Part shown: piece by piece, positions 17,036 to 25,558 of the stretch
Layout: every line of letters begins with the position of its first letter
Numbering within the stretch: position 1 is the stretch's first letter
DNA from: Proteiniphilum sp. UBA5384
Lineage (GTDB): Bacteria; Bacteroidota; Bacteroidia; Bacteroidales; Dysgonomonadaceae
NCBI RefSeq assembly: GCF_002410825.1
Contig: NZ_DHOS01000030.1
Coordinates: 166,178-230,177 of the forward strand
Length of the DNA: 64,000 nucleotides
Reading direction: 5' to 3'
Notes under the pieces: model-generated
Told to the model about the DNA's origin: nothing
The model's database searches: none
What the model saw: the letters and a program-made list of their open reading frames with translations, nothing else
Translations under genes and position numbers: made by a program

Positions 17036-18184
17036 TTATAACACTTTATCCAGTTCGGCGGATAGTTGACCATAATCCTCGATACGAGCTATTATGTCCC
17101 CTTCGCGGTTGATGAGGAATGCGGTGGGGATTTGCCGTACATTATAAGTCGCCAATAACGGGGTGTTTACCGACCGTGAGTCTCTTACGGTTATCCATGG
17201 TAGGTTGGCGGCTGAGGTCTTCCAGAAGTGCTCATCCGAATCGAGTGAAACTTGATAAATTTCCAGACCACGGGATTGAAAACTCGAATATAGTTTATTT
17301 AAATCTATATTATGTTTGGGAGAGAAATCAGCACTGTAAACTACGAAATCGAGTATTACTACCTTGCCTTTCAATGAAGATAATTCCACTTTCCTTCCAT
17401 CCACTCCCGAAAGAATGATGTCAGGTAATCCGCTACCTTCCACTATAGGTATATTCTCTAATAATTTTGTTTGTTGCTCCTGCTTTCTACGTGCTTTTAA
17501 TGCATTCATGGTGAATTCATAAAGATGTTTGCTCCTTTCCGTATCGGGATAGTACCGATTCCATGAAGTTGCCACCGCTCCAAACATTGCATAGTCCTGC
17601 TTGTTATAGGGATCGAATATGAGGTAATCGTTTATTTTCTGAAAAATGGCATAATAAGCAGTCGCTCCCGAAGGATTCCCCAGAATTAATCGGGATACCG
17701 ATGTCTTGTATTTTTGTAAAACAGTATCCAGTTGTGAAATAAATACCATATCGTCGATAAATCCTGTTTTGTGTTGATTTTCAAGATCAGTGATTTTGCC
17801 GGCTGCTTCACGGGTGAGTCCGTCTACTTCTTTCATCTGATCATTGGTAGGAGAATTCTCTACCGTGAAGGAGTGATATAGGTCTGATGCGTCGGCGGAA
17901 ATTTGAACTGTTTCTGTTGAATCCACAGCAAAAATGACAATCTGTTTGCCTATACGCAATTGATAAAATTCCGGATTTTCCGGTGCCGGTTGTTTAAAGT
18001 TAAACGATCCTCCATTTTTCAGAATAGTAGAATCGAGTAGTGTTATACCTGCCAAACCACGATGTTCCAGATACAATGTATCTCCTTGTGCAGAGCCAAT
18101 AGTTCCCGTTACATTAAATGTTTCTCCCTGCTTGCAGGAGAAAAGTACTATGCCGGCCAGTAAAATCGGTAATAATTTTTTCAT
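17036..18184 (-). CDS. Thioredoxin-fold (AhpC/TSA-like) lipoprotein lacking the CxxC motif
   Basis: A 382-residue lipoprotein (lipobox LFSC, Cys17). The N-terminal region (FNVTGTIGSAQGDTLYLEH) resembles the DUF4369 beta-domain common in Bacteroidetes, and the C-terminal part from about residue 255 is a TlpA/ResA-type thioredoxin fold. Where active members have WCxxC after the LDF strand, this protein has LDFVVYSADFSPKH (about residues 278-291), and Cys17 is the only cysteine in the protein. Hence it should be unable to carry out thiol-disulfide exchange. A binding or scaffold role in the envelope is possible. It appears to be monocistronic. Confidence 0.88.
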   Translation of the reverse strand: MKKLLPILLAGIVLFSCKQGETFNVTGTIGSAQGDTLYLEHRGLAGITLLDSTILKNGGSFNFKQPAPENPEFYQLRIGKQIVIFAVDSTETVQISADASDLYHSFTVENSPTNDQMKEVDGLTREAAGKITDLENQHKTGFIDDMVFISQLDTVLQKYKTSVSRLILGNPSGATAYYAIFQKINDYLIFDPYNKQDYAMFGAVATSWNRYYPDTERSKHLYEFTMNALKARRKQEQQTKLLENIPIVEGSGLPDIILSGVDGRKVELSSLKGKVVILDFVVYSADFSPKHNIDLNKLYSSFQSRGLEIYQVSLDSDEHFWKTSAANLPWITVRDSRSVNTPLLATYNVRQIPTAFLINREGDIIARIEDYGQLSAELDKVL

Positions 18185-18226
18185 ATTGTAATTCAGTTGT
18201 TATTCGATTATAATTCGAATCTGCGA

Positions 18227-18234
18227 CAAATTTA
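18227..18234 (-). promoter_or_regulatory. Promoter -7 box of the thioredoxin-fold lipoprotein gene
   Basis: TAAATTTG on the minus strand fits TAnnTTTG and lies 43 bases before the start codon. The -33 region has only TTTA-like sequence. An identical octamer precedes htpG (54315-54322). Confidence 0.55.
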
Positions 18235-18501
18235 CATGAATTTCTTTTAAACCGGCATGATTATACCGATTATTATTAAATGTGAACTTTTCAATGTTAA
18301 TTACGTTAAATCAAGGCTTGGAAATTATAAAGTTAAAAAAAATTAAAAAAAATCATCTCTGACTTGTTGTCGTTCTCTTTTTTATTTTTAGAAGTCAAAA
18401 ATCGTTGCGCTGGATGTAAAAAAGCCTTATCATTGTACTGTATTTAGACACAATATTCATTGAAGGTATAAACACTTCAAAACTTAAAGGTGGCGTAATT
18501 A

Positions 18502-18630
18502 TTTGAAAATAAATAGAATTCTGTGCTTTCTTTGTTGACGGCAGGAGAGTATTCCAACGGAGCCTATAGTTACGTCTCCTTGTATTTTTTTAAGTAAAAA
18601 ATATAATTATGTCACCTTCTCATAAGGTGA
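18502..18630 (+). promoter_or_regulatory. Structured leader upstream of exbB
   Basis: The 550-base gap 18185-18734 is AT-rich and holds no gene. Within it, TTTG (18502-18505) and TTTCTTTG (18527-18534, one mismatch to TAnnTTTG) form a possible promoter. The RNA would then contain AGGAGA (18543-18548) and TCTCCT (18585-18590) around further complementary GGAG/CTCC, followed by TGTATTTTTTT (18592-18600): a ragged terminator-like structure. A clean second hairpin follows (TCACCTT 18612-18618, AAGGTGA 18624-18630). Either may act on exbB expression. The call is weak because the first stem is imperfect and the spacing is long. Confidence 0.35.
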
Positions 18631-18734
18631 TTTAGTGAGTTGTATTGAAAATATAATTCATAGGTGTTGAGTATGAACGAACTATTAAATATAAATTAAA
18701 TTCACATATTAAATAAACTAATTTGAATTGCATT

Positions 18735-19538
18735 ATGGAGACAAGACAAACAAAAAGCAAGGACCTTTCTGCCGGTTTCATTATCATTGGGTGTTCAATC
18801 CTCGCCTGTATTTTCTTTTTCGGTGTATGTGCCCATCCAAGCCATTTCGACGAAAAGGGCCATCCCCTGCCGGGTGACGTTTTCGGTACGCTGTACCAGG
18901 GTGGTTATGTGATTCCCCTGGTAATCACGCTTCTACTGACCGTGATCACCCTTTCCCTCGAACGTTTCTTCGCATTGAACAGGGCCAGCGGTAAAGACAA
19001 AAATGAGCGTTTCGTTACAGGGGTAAAACGGAAAATCGATGAAGGCAATATCACCGAAGCCATCAAGCTTTCCGACGAACAGAAAGGCTCCATTGCCAAT
19101 ATCGTAAGGGAGGGCCTGGTGCGTTATGATGACGTGGAGGACATCCCCAATATCACCAATTCCGACAAGGCTGAACTGATCCAGAAGGAGATCGACGAGG
19201 CCACCACCCTGGAATTGCCCTACCTGGAGAAGAACCTGAACATCATCGCTGCCATTTCCACGCTGGGCACGCTGTTCGGACTGTTTGGGACTGTGCTGGG
19301 TATGATCCGCGCCTTTGCCGCCATGGGTAACGAGGGTGCGCCCGACTCCACCGCCCTGGCCGTGGGTATCTCGGAAGCCCTGATGAATACCGCCCTCGGT
19401 ATCGGCACGGGAGCCCTGGCGATCATCACCTACACCTATTTCTCGGGCCGGATCCAGACGATGACCAACGCGGTCGACGAAATCGGGTTCGCCATCGGGC
19501 AATCGTTTATAAAACGTCACGGCGGCCTTTCCAGATAA
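18735..19538 (+). CDS. exbB: MotA/TolQ/ExbB-family proton channel
   Basis: A 267-residue inner-membrane protein (ATG at 18735; a TTG four codons upstream is an unlikely start). It shows three hydrophobic segments and the family core ISTLGTLFGLFGTVLGMIRA (about residues 175-195), followed by the signature ISEALMNTALGIGTGALAI. ExbB pentamers with ExbD form the proton-driven motor that energises TonB. It heads exbB-exbD-exbD-tonB-lipoprotein and would power SusC-type transport. From about 18840 on, the DNA becomes very GC-rich compared with its neighbours. Confidence 0.95.
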   Translation: METRQTKSKDLSAGFIIIGCSILACIFFFGVCAHPSHFDEKGHPLPGDVFGTLYQGGYVIPLVITLLLTVITLSLERFFALNRASGKDKNERFVTGVKRKIDEGNITEAIKLSDEQKGSIANIVREGLVRYDDVEDIPNITNSDKAELIQKEIDEATTLELPYLEKNLNIIAAISTLGTLFGLFGTVLGMIRAFAAMGNEGAPDSTALAVGISEALMNTALGIGTGALAIITYTYFSGRIQTMTNAVDEIGFAIGQSFIKRHGGLSR

Positions 19539-19580
19539 CCTCCCCCGTAGAACCAGAAGTCAAGATAATTCAGAGAAACA

Positions 19581-20183
19581 ATGGCAAAAATAAAGAAACA
19601 TAGTGTCTTCGTCGACATGACCGCCATGAGCGACGTGACGGTGCTGCTGCTCACGTTCTTCATGCTGACATCCACCTTCCTCCCCCAGGAGCCCGTCAGG
19701 GTGACGGCGCCGGCCTCGGTGATGGAGATCAAGGTGCCGGAGTACAATGTGATGAATATCCTGGTCGACCTCGACGGGAAGGTGTTCCTGAACATCGACC
19801 GTCCCGAGGTTCGGCTCGAGGCGCTTGAGAAGATGTCCGCCGAGTACGGGGTGATAGTTAATGAGCGCCAGAAGAAGGTGTTCCTGGAACAGCCCTTCAT
19901 CGGTGTTCCGATGAACCGCCTCCCGGCCTTCCTTGATTTACCCTTCGGCGAGCAGGACGCGGCGATGCGCGAGTACGGGATCCCGGCCGACAGCCTGGAC
20001 AACCAGTTCACCAACTGGATCCAGAAGGCCCGGGAGATAGACGGTGAAATGAAGATAACGCTGAAGGCCGACCAGTCCACCCCTTACCCCCTTGTGGAGA
20101 AGGTGATGAAGGACCTGGTCAGGATCAAGGCCAACCGTTACAGCCTGGTGACGGTGCTCAGGGGGGCGCCCGAAGGGTTTTAA
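19581..20183 (+). CDS. exbD: ExbD/TolR-family biopolymer transport protein (first copy)
   Basis: A 200-residue protein with a short cytoplasmic N-terminus, a single membrane helix preceded by the essential aspartate region (VDMTAMSDVTVLLLTFFML, residues 11-29) and a periplasmic domain. The family proton-carrying Asp corresponds to Asp18 in MSDV. Bacteroidetes exb operons often carry two different exbD genes, as here. It follows exbB after 42 bases. Its base composition is strongly GC-rich, and a GC-rich hairpin separates it from the second exbD. Confidence 0.92.
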   Translation: MAKIKKHSVFVDMTAMSDVTVLLLTFFMLTSTFLPQEPVRVTAPASVMEIKVPEYNVMNILVDLDGKVFLNIDRPEVRLEALEKMSAEYGVIVNERQKKVFLEQPFIGVPMNRLPAFLDLPFGEQDAAMREYGIPADSLDNQFTNWIQKAREIDGEMKITLKADQSTPYPLVEKVMKDLVRIKANRYSLVTVLRGAPEGF

Positions 20184-20207
20184 CCGGATTATTGCGTGAA
20201 GCCGGCA

Positions 20208-20234
20208 GCGGAGCCCGGCAAGCCGGGGCTCCGC
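20208..20234 (+). promoter_or_regulatory. Strong GC-rich hairpin between the two exbD genes
   Basis: GCGGAGCCCGGC (20208-20219) pairs with GCCGGGGCTCCGC (20222-20234) with one bulged G. There is no T run, so it is not an obvious terminator. It lies in the 97-base gap between exbD genes and may affect mRNA processing or stability. Confidence 0.45.
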
Positions 20235-20280
20235 CATGGCGGGAAATAGTGTAAAATTATTGAAATAACAGAGAAACAAT

Positions 20281-20964
20281 ATGGCAAATATAGATACAGG
20301 CGGGGGCGAGGTGCAGAAAGGCAAACCCAGGAAGGAAAACCTGCGGGTGGATTTTACCCCGATGGTGGACATGAACATGTTGCTGATCACCTTCTTCATG
20401 CTGGTTTCCACGCTGTCGAAACCGCAGGTGATGGACATCGCGATGCCCACCGACCAGAAGATCGAGGACGACCAGGCCCCCAAGGTGAAGGAATCGAAGG
20501 CGGTCACGCTCCTGCTGGGGGAGGACGACAAGGTCTACTACTACCTGGGCAAGCTCGATGAAAGCGCCTACAGCGACTATGGCGTGTTGAAGGAGACCAC
20601 CTACTCGTCCAGCACCTCCAATGAGGGGCTGCGCGGCATCATCCTGGAAAGGAACGCCGAGGCGGTGAACCGGATGCGCGACCTCAAGCTGGAACGTGCG
20701 GAAAAGGGCAACAGGATGACCGAGGAGGAGTTCAACGAACGTTCCAAGGAGATAAAGGGTGACGTGAATGCCCTTACGGTGATCATCAAGCCGATGGAGA
20801 CGTCCAACTACAAGAACCTGGTGGACGCCCTCGACGAGATGCAGATATGCAGCGTGGGCAAGTACGCTATCGTGGATGTGACCGAAGGAGATGAATTCCT
20901 GGTACAGAACTATAAGACCAAGGGCGCGTTCGGTGCTTCTAACCTGGCGCCCCAAGGCCAATAA
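20281..20964 (+). CDS. exbD: ExbD/TolR-family biopolymer transport protein (second copy)
   Basis: A 227-residue protein with the ExbD pattern: basic cytoplasmic tail, then VDFTPMVDMNMLLITFFML (about residues 23-41), where Asp30 in MVDM is the expected proton-carrying residue, then a periplasmic domain. It is clearly different from the first ExbD (different periplasmic part and length), so the motor may contain mixed ExbD subunits. The stop is 14 bases before the tonB start. It shares the high GC content of exbB and the first exbD. Confidence 0.92.
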   Translation: MANIDTGGGEVQKGKPRKENLRVDFTPMVDMNMLLITFFMLVSTLSKPQVMDIAMPTDQKIEDDQAPKVKESKAVTLLLGEDDKVYYYLGKLDESAYSDYGVLKETTYSSSTSNEGLRGIILERNAEAVNRMRDLKLERAEKGNRMTEEEFNERSKEIKGDVNALTVIIKPMETSNYKNLVDALDEMQICSVGKYAIVDVTEGDEFLVQNYKTKGAFGASNLAPQGQ

Positions 20965-20978
20965 TACAAAGATACGAT

Positions 20979-21827
20979 ATGGATAAATTTATAAATTTAG
21001 ATTCCACCGAGTGGTGTGACCTTGTCTTCGAAGGAAGAAACAAGCGGTACGGAGCATATAGGCTACGCCAGACCTCTTCCAAAAGATATCTTGCGGCATT
21101 CCTTTTGGTAGCGCTCCTCATGGTAGTCGTCTCTCTTCTGCCCCGGTTATACGGTGTGGTAGAAAACCTGACGCAAAAAAATATGGGCTCTATGGAACAA
21201 GTCGTTGAGTTGTCTGTTCTTCCGATTGAGGAACAAGTAAAACAAGAACTTATAAAAGAAGAACTTGTCCAACAGGACGAAGTTCCTCCGCCCCCTGCTT
21301 TGAAATCCTCCATGCAGTTTGTGCCTCCTGTTATTGCAAAGGATGAAGAAGTTTCTCCAGAAAACGAATTTGTGAAGACTCAGAAGGAGTTGCAGTCCTC
21401 AACCCTTCAAATATCTATTGCAGATGTGATGGGGACGGATGAGCAGCATGGCATTGATATCAGTGAGTTGAGTCGACCCAAAGTGGTTGTGGAAGAAAAA
21501 GTAGAAGAAAAACCTCTTGAGAGCGCAGAGCAGGCACCTTCATTTCCTGGCGGAATGGATGCATTGAATAGGTTCTTATCTGAAAATATCCAATATCCAA
21601 TTATTGCGCAGGAAAGCGGTATTCAGGGTAAGGTCATTATCAAGTTCGTCGTTTCCAGAACAGGTGAGATCATGGATATCCAAATTATCCGTGGAGTGGA
21701 TGCTTCGTTGAACCGTGAAGCTGTCAGGGTAGTACAGATAATGCCCAAATGGATACCGGGAAAGCAAAAAGGCAAACCGGTTTCAGTTTATTTTACGCTT
21801 CCGGTTGAATTCAGCCTGCAAAGTTAG
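20979..21827 (+). CDS. tonB: Energy transducer TonB (exb-linked)
   Basis: A 282-residue protein with a cytoplasmic start typical of Bacteroidetes TonB (FEGRNKRYGAYRLRQ, about residues 17-31), one membrane helix (about 37-57), an acidic and proline-containing periplasmic linker and a C-terminal TonB domain (about 190-282: FPGGMDALNRFLSENIQYP, then GIQGKVIIKFVVSRTGEI, ending FTLPVEF). It carries energy from ExbBD to outer-membrane transporters. Its DNA is AT-rich, unlike the three genes just before it, although the spacing implies a common transcript. A second tonB lies at 60563. Confidence 0.93.
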   Translation: MDKFINLDSTEWCDLVFEGRNKRYGAYRLRQTSSKRYLAAFLLVALLMVVVSLLPRLYGVVENLTQKNMGSMEQVVELSVLPIEEQVKQELIKEELVQQDEVPPPPALKSSMQFVPPVIAKDEEVSPENEFVKTQKELQSSTLQISIADVMGTDEQHGIDISELSRPKVVVEEKVEEKPLESAEQAPSFPGGMDALNRFLSENIQYPIIAQESGIQGKVIIKFVVSRTGEIMDIQIIRGVDASLNREAVRVVQIMPKWIPGKQKGKPVSVYFTLPVEFSLQS

Positions 21828-21987
21828 TCTGAAAATAACTTTATACGAAAAATATACAGTATTCATAAATGAAAGTGTAAAGTAATATGTTTTTCACATT
21901 TTTATTCCGAAGGAATATTATTATAGAGATAATGATTGTGTTTGGCGTAATTTTTGCTGCTTATAGTATATTAAGAGGATATAGATT

Positions 21988-23025
21988 ATGAAAAGAACAA
22001 TGAATCAAATAAGACAGGCTCTTCTTCTATTCTTTATAATTGCCGAAGCCCTTTTTCTGTCATCATGTCATCAAAGGACGGTGAGGACCGATACGGCGAC
22101 TTCCGGCATTGCCCAGATGGCTGTGGACGAAAGTTTTGCTCCTATTATAGAAGCAGAAATTAATGTGTTCGAATCGCTTTATAATGATGCGGCCATCATT
22201 CCTATATACGCTTCCGAACAGAACATTTATAAATCGCTGGTAGATGATAGCATACGTCTAATCATGGGAACCCGTTTACTGACGGAGCAGGAGCAGACCA
22301 TCATTCAAGAGAGGAAACAGCGTATCCGCAGTCATAAAATAGCGATTGACGGGATCGCACTGATCACTCACAAAGATAATAATGATACTCTCATGACAAT
22401 AAATAATATAAAGGACATAATGTCGGGAAAGATTGAAAGTTGGAAACAGATCAATCCCGAATCTCCTTTAGATACTGTAGCAGTAATGTTCGATACTCCC
22501 AGCTCGAGTATGGTACGGTATATCCGGGACTCAATCTGTGATAATGACCCTTTTGGCAAGAATGTGAAAGCACTTTCTTCCGATAGTGCTTCAGCTGATA
22601 TAACCAGGGTGGTTTCTCATGGCAAGGTGATCGAATATGTTGCCTCACATCCGAACGCACTGGGATTCGTCGGGGTGAATTGGATTGCTAATCCTGTAGA
22701 TACTGCTAACTTGAGTTTTATCGATAATATAAATGTCGTATCAGTGAGCAACGCATCGCAGGCTACTCCCAATAACAGCTACAAGCCATACCCTTATCAG
22801 TTGGCATTAGAACTTGCCCACCGGGAATCGCCACGTGACTTTCCGACAGGAGGCTACCCTTTGATACGCGATATATATATAATTATCACGGATCCTACAG
22901 GTGGGCTCCCCTCGGGATTTTTTAATTTTATTGCGAGTGACAGGGGGCAAAGGATCATATTGAAGTCGGGTATATTACCGGCAAACCGGCCAGTCAGACT
23001 GATTCAGGTATCGGATGATTTTTAG
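21988..23025 (+). CDS. PstS-like periplasmic phosphate-binding-family lipoprotein
   Basis: A 345-residue lipoprotein (lipobox LSSC, Cys27). The body has the type II periplasmic-binding fold seen in PstS-like proteins: DESFAPIIEAEINVFESLY near residue 48, a GVNWIANP strand, and near the end GLPSGFFNFIASDRGQRII, the conserved closing segment of PstS. No ABC permease or ATPase gene is nearby. Instead the gene follows tonB after 160 bases, an association seen in other Bacteroidetes exb-tonB operons. Its ligand and why it belongs with TonB are not evident from sequence. Confidence 0.82.
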   Translation: MKRTMNQIRQALLLFFIIAEALFLSSCHQRTVRTDTATSGIAQMAVDESFAPIIEAEINVFESLYNDAAIIPIYASEQNIYKSLVDDSIRLIMGTRLLTEQEQTIIQERKQRIRSHKIAIDGIALITHKDNNDTLMTINNIKDIMSGKIESWKQINPESPLDTVAVMFDTPSSSMVRYIRDSICDNDPFGKNVKALSSDSASADITRVVSHGKVIEYVASHPNALGFVGVNWIANPVDTANLSFIDNINVVSVSNASQATPNNSYKPYPYQLALELAHRESPRDFPTGGYPLIRDIYIIITDPTGGLPSGFFNFIASDRGQRIILKSGILPANRPVRLIQVSDDF

Positions 23026-23293
23026 TCTAATTTAAACCTACCCCTTTTTTAAGTGGAAATGTCTAATTCAAAATAATTTCTCTAGGCTATAGCGATAAAT
23101 AGTGCTGGAAGTTGCAATTAAACTGTCCTTTATTTGCAATATATGTTAAAAGTAGGCAGTGAAAAACCGGTGTCGGAGATTTAAAAAAAATTTTTGACAA
23201 GGGACGGGTGTAAAGTTCAAAGACCTTATTATAAGAGGTTTCTCTCAATTCATATCTTGGTGCGGATTTTTTATTTCTTTACAAGATTACTCT

Positions 23294-25120
23294 ATGAATA
23301 TATGTTACCTGTATTTGACCGGTGCGTTATCGGGTAAATTTTTATTGTTAACGGTGCCGGCTTCCCTCATTCACTTACCTATGTTGGATATACTCTCTTC
23401 AGGTATATGTTCCAGAAGAACTTATTTGTATATTGGTCTGGTATTGGTGTTGATTATCTCAGGAATATTGATTCGCTCTATTGAACGGGTGAGAAACAAG
23501 CGTATACGAGAACAGGTAGAACGCTTACACAGTGATATTCTTACAAAAATAACCCATGAATTCAGGACTCCGCTTACTATTATTCTTGGTTTGAGCAAAC
23601 AGTTACGTGAGCAGAAAGAACTCGGCGGAAATAATTCTCTTATCTATCTTAAAGCTATTGAACGTCAGGGTAAATATCTTTCTGAATTGGTCAACCAATT
23701 ACTTGAGGTGGCTAATTTATACATGGCAGACAGAACAATAGAATGGAAAACCGGCAATATTGTGGCTTTTATGGAAATGATCTCTGAAACGCTGCGTCTT
23801 CAAGCCGGACAAAAAGAGATTGAATTGTATTTTTTCAGTACTGAAAAGGTTATTGAAACAGATTTTGTACCCGATTATCTTAACAAGATCCTGCAAAACC
23901 TTCTTTCTAATGCCATCAAATACAGCGGTGAAGGCAGTCGGGTATATCTTATTCTGGAAAGAGATAAAAGAAATTGTAATAGATTGATCATAAAGATTAT
24001 AGATCATGGGGAGGGCATTTGTAAAGAGGTGCTTCCGCATATCTTTGATCTTTTCTATAAAGGTCCTTATGAAGGTGAAGCAGACGGTAATGGGGTAGGG
24101 CTCACCCTCGCCAAAAAGCTGACAGAAATATTGGGAGGTACTATTGGAGTAGAAACTGAAGTGGGGAGGGGTTCTACTTTTACGGTGCAGTTGAGTATCC
24201 GAAAGAATGAAAAACAATTATTTCCTCATTGGAAACCCGAAAAAAGTAATTTTATTATGCCAGTAAATAATAATCCGGAAAAGGGGGGATACGAAGGAAT
24301 CTTTTTATCGGAGTCGAATGAGAATGATCCTCGTACGGCTATCTTGGTGGCCGAAGACAATAAGGATATCGCTCTCTATATCCGCTCTATTTTTCCTCAG
24401 TCGCAATATAATATTATATATGCATCTAATGGGGAGAAAGCGTGGGAGTTAATGAAACATCAGCAACTTCCCGATATTGTGATCACCGATATGATTATGC
24501 CGAAAAAGAGTGGCATTGAATTGTGCAGGGAAATGAAAACATCCCCCTTGCTGAATCATATACCAGTGATTATTATATCTTCGGTAAACAAGGAGACAGG
24601 TCTGATTGAAGGCTTGAAAAGTGGTGCTGACAGTTATATCCGAAAACCTTTTCATCCGGAGGAATTGCAGATATGTGTGGAAAACTTATTAGGAAGCCGC
24701 CAGCTCCTCAAGGAGAAATATCACAGGACAGTATTGAAAGAAGAAAAGATAAAGACTGATAACAGTTATACTGATTTTTTGCGTCATGTAACCGATATTA
24801 TTTACCGGGAGATGAGAAATGCAGAGTTTACGCCTGCTAAATTAGCACAGGAGTTGGCCATCAGCATTTCGCAATTAAATAAAAAATTGAATGCGGCTAC
24901 AGGCTATCCTACCTCCGTATATATACTAATGGTAAAACTGGATTACGCCAAAAAGATACTTTCTTCACAAGACAAGACCATCGGCGAAGTAGCGGGTGAG
25001 TGTGGTATTTTCGATGTGAATTATTTTTCCAGGGTATTTAAGAAATATAATGGGATTACACCCACGCAATTTAAGCGTTTGCCGCCAAAAACTTCCTCTT
25101 TGAATATGTTCGCCTATTGA
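23294..25120 (+). CDS. Hybrid histidine kinase / response regulator with AraC output
   Basis: A 608-residue one-protein two-component system. The order is a short N-terminus, one membrane helix (about residues 43-61), HisKA with His88 (ITHEFRTPLT), HATPase with G boxes (GNGVGLTLAKKL), a receiver domain with phospho-acceptor Asp399 (ITDMIMPKKSG) and a C-terminal AraC/XylS DNA-binding domain (about residues 495-600). Unlike classical hybrid two-component sensors it lacks the large periplasmic propeller, leaving about 40 residues outside the membrane at most. It sits immediately upstream of the pilus cluster on the same strand and is its most likely regulator (inference). Confidence 0.92.
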   Translation: MNICYLYLTGALSGKFLLLTVPASLIHLPMLDILSSGICSRRTYLYIGLVLVLIISGILIRSIERVRNKRIREQVERLHSDILTKITHEFRTPLTIILGLSKQLREQKELGGNNSLIYLKAIERQGKYLSELVNQLLEVANLYMADRTIEWKTGNIVAFMEMISETLRLQAGQKEIELYFFSTEKVIETDFVPDYLNKILQNLLSNAIKYSGEGSRVYLILERDKRNCNRLIIKIIDHGEGICKEVLPHIFDLFYKGPYEGEADGNGVGLTLAKKLTEILGGTIGVETEVGRGSTFTVQLSIRKNEKQLFPHWKPEKSNFIMPVNNNPEKGGYEGIFLSESNENDPRTAILVAEDNKDIALYIRSIFPQSQYNIIYASNGEKAWELMKHQQLPDIVITDMIMPKKSGIELCREMKTSPLLNHIPVIIISSVNKETGLIEGLKSGADSYIRKPFHPEELQICVENLLGSRQLLKEKYHRTVLKEEKIKTDNSYTDFLRHVTDIIYREMRNAEFTPAKLAQELAISISQLNKKLNAATGYPTSVYILMVKLDYAKKILSSQDKTIGEVAGECGIFDVNYFSRVFKKYNGITPTQFKRLPPKTSSLNMFAY

Positions 25121-25301
25121 TTATGTAGGAAATAGTGTTAATATTAGCCGTAATGGGTAAATATTCCACGTAAAATAACATAAAAGTTAGCATTCATATC
25201 TTTTTATATTTCAACATATTTATATATAAAATGCGCAAATTATGCTAACAGGATGAAATGTTAAAGCGGGTTTAGTCCTATATTTAACCTAATAAATCCT
25301 A

Positions 25302-25373
25302 ATTGCCGATTATAAAAAAAAGTATGTTTGTAAACGAAATATCTAAGCGCAATCAAACAAACAGCGATATTTC
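25302..25373 (+). promoter_or_regulatory. Promoter and dyad ahead of the HU-like gene
   Basis: The 438-base gap 25121-25558 holds no recognisable gene. ATTG (25302-25305), 17 bases, then TATGTTTG (25323-25330) matches the Bacteroidetes promoter form and would give a leader of about 220 bases. Overlapping the predicted start site is a dyad, GAAATATC (25336-25343) and GATATTTC (25366-25373), which could bind a dimeric regulator such as the AraC-type protein encoded just upstream. The remaining leader shows only short weak stems. Confidence 0.5.
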
Positions 25374-25558
25374 CAAATCAATGTTCGGAGCCATTACACA
25401 AAACTGCGAACCGCAATGGTAACACAACCCAAATAAAAAATCCCTAAAAAGGAATTGCTCCCGACACGATTAAAATGAAACAAACGTTAAAGGTGATACT
25501 GCGCAAAATTAGAATATATCCCCTGTAACGATTACATCGAACTCTAATATATAGGTAC

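Noticed and set aside
19938..20961. Long antisense frames opposite exbD genes
   Set aside because: Their length comes from the high GC content of exbB-exbD-exbD, which removes stops. The translations have no domain signature.
25121..25558. Invertible promoter ahead of the pilin cluster
   Set aside because: Phase-variable pilin promoters in Bacteroidales are flanked by inverted repeats and often an invertase gene. The only repeat here, GAAATATC/GATATTTC, encloses 22 bases, and no recombinase gene is present.
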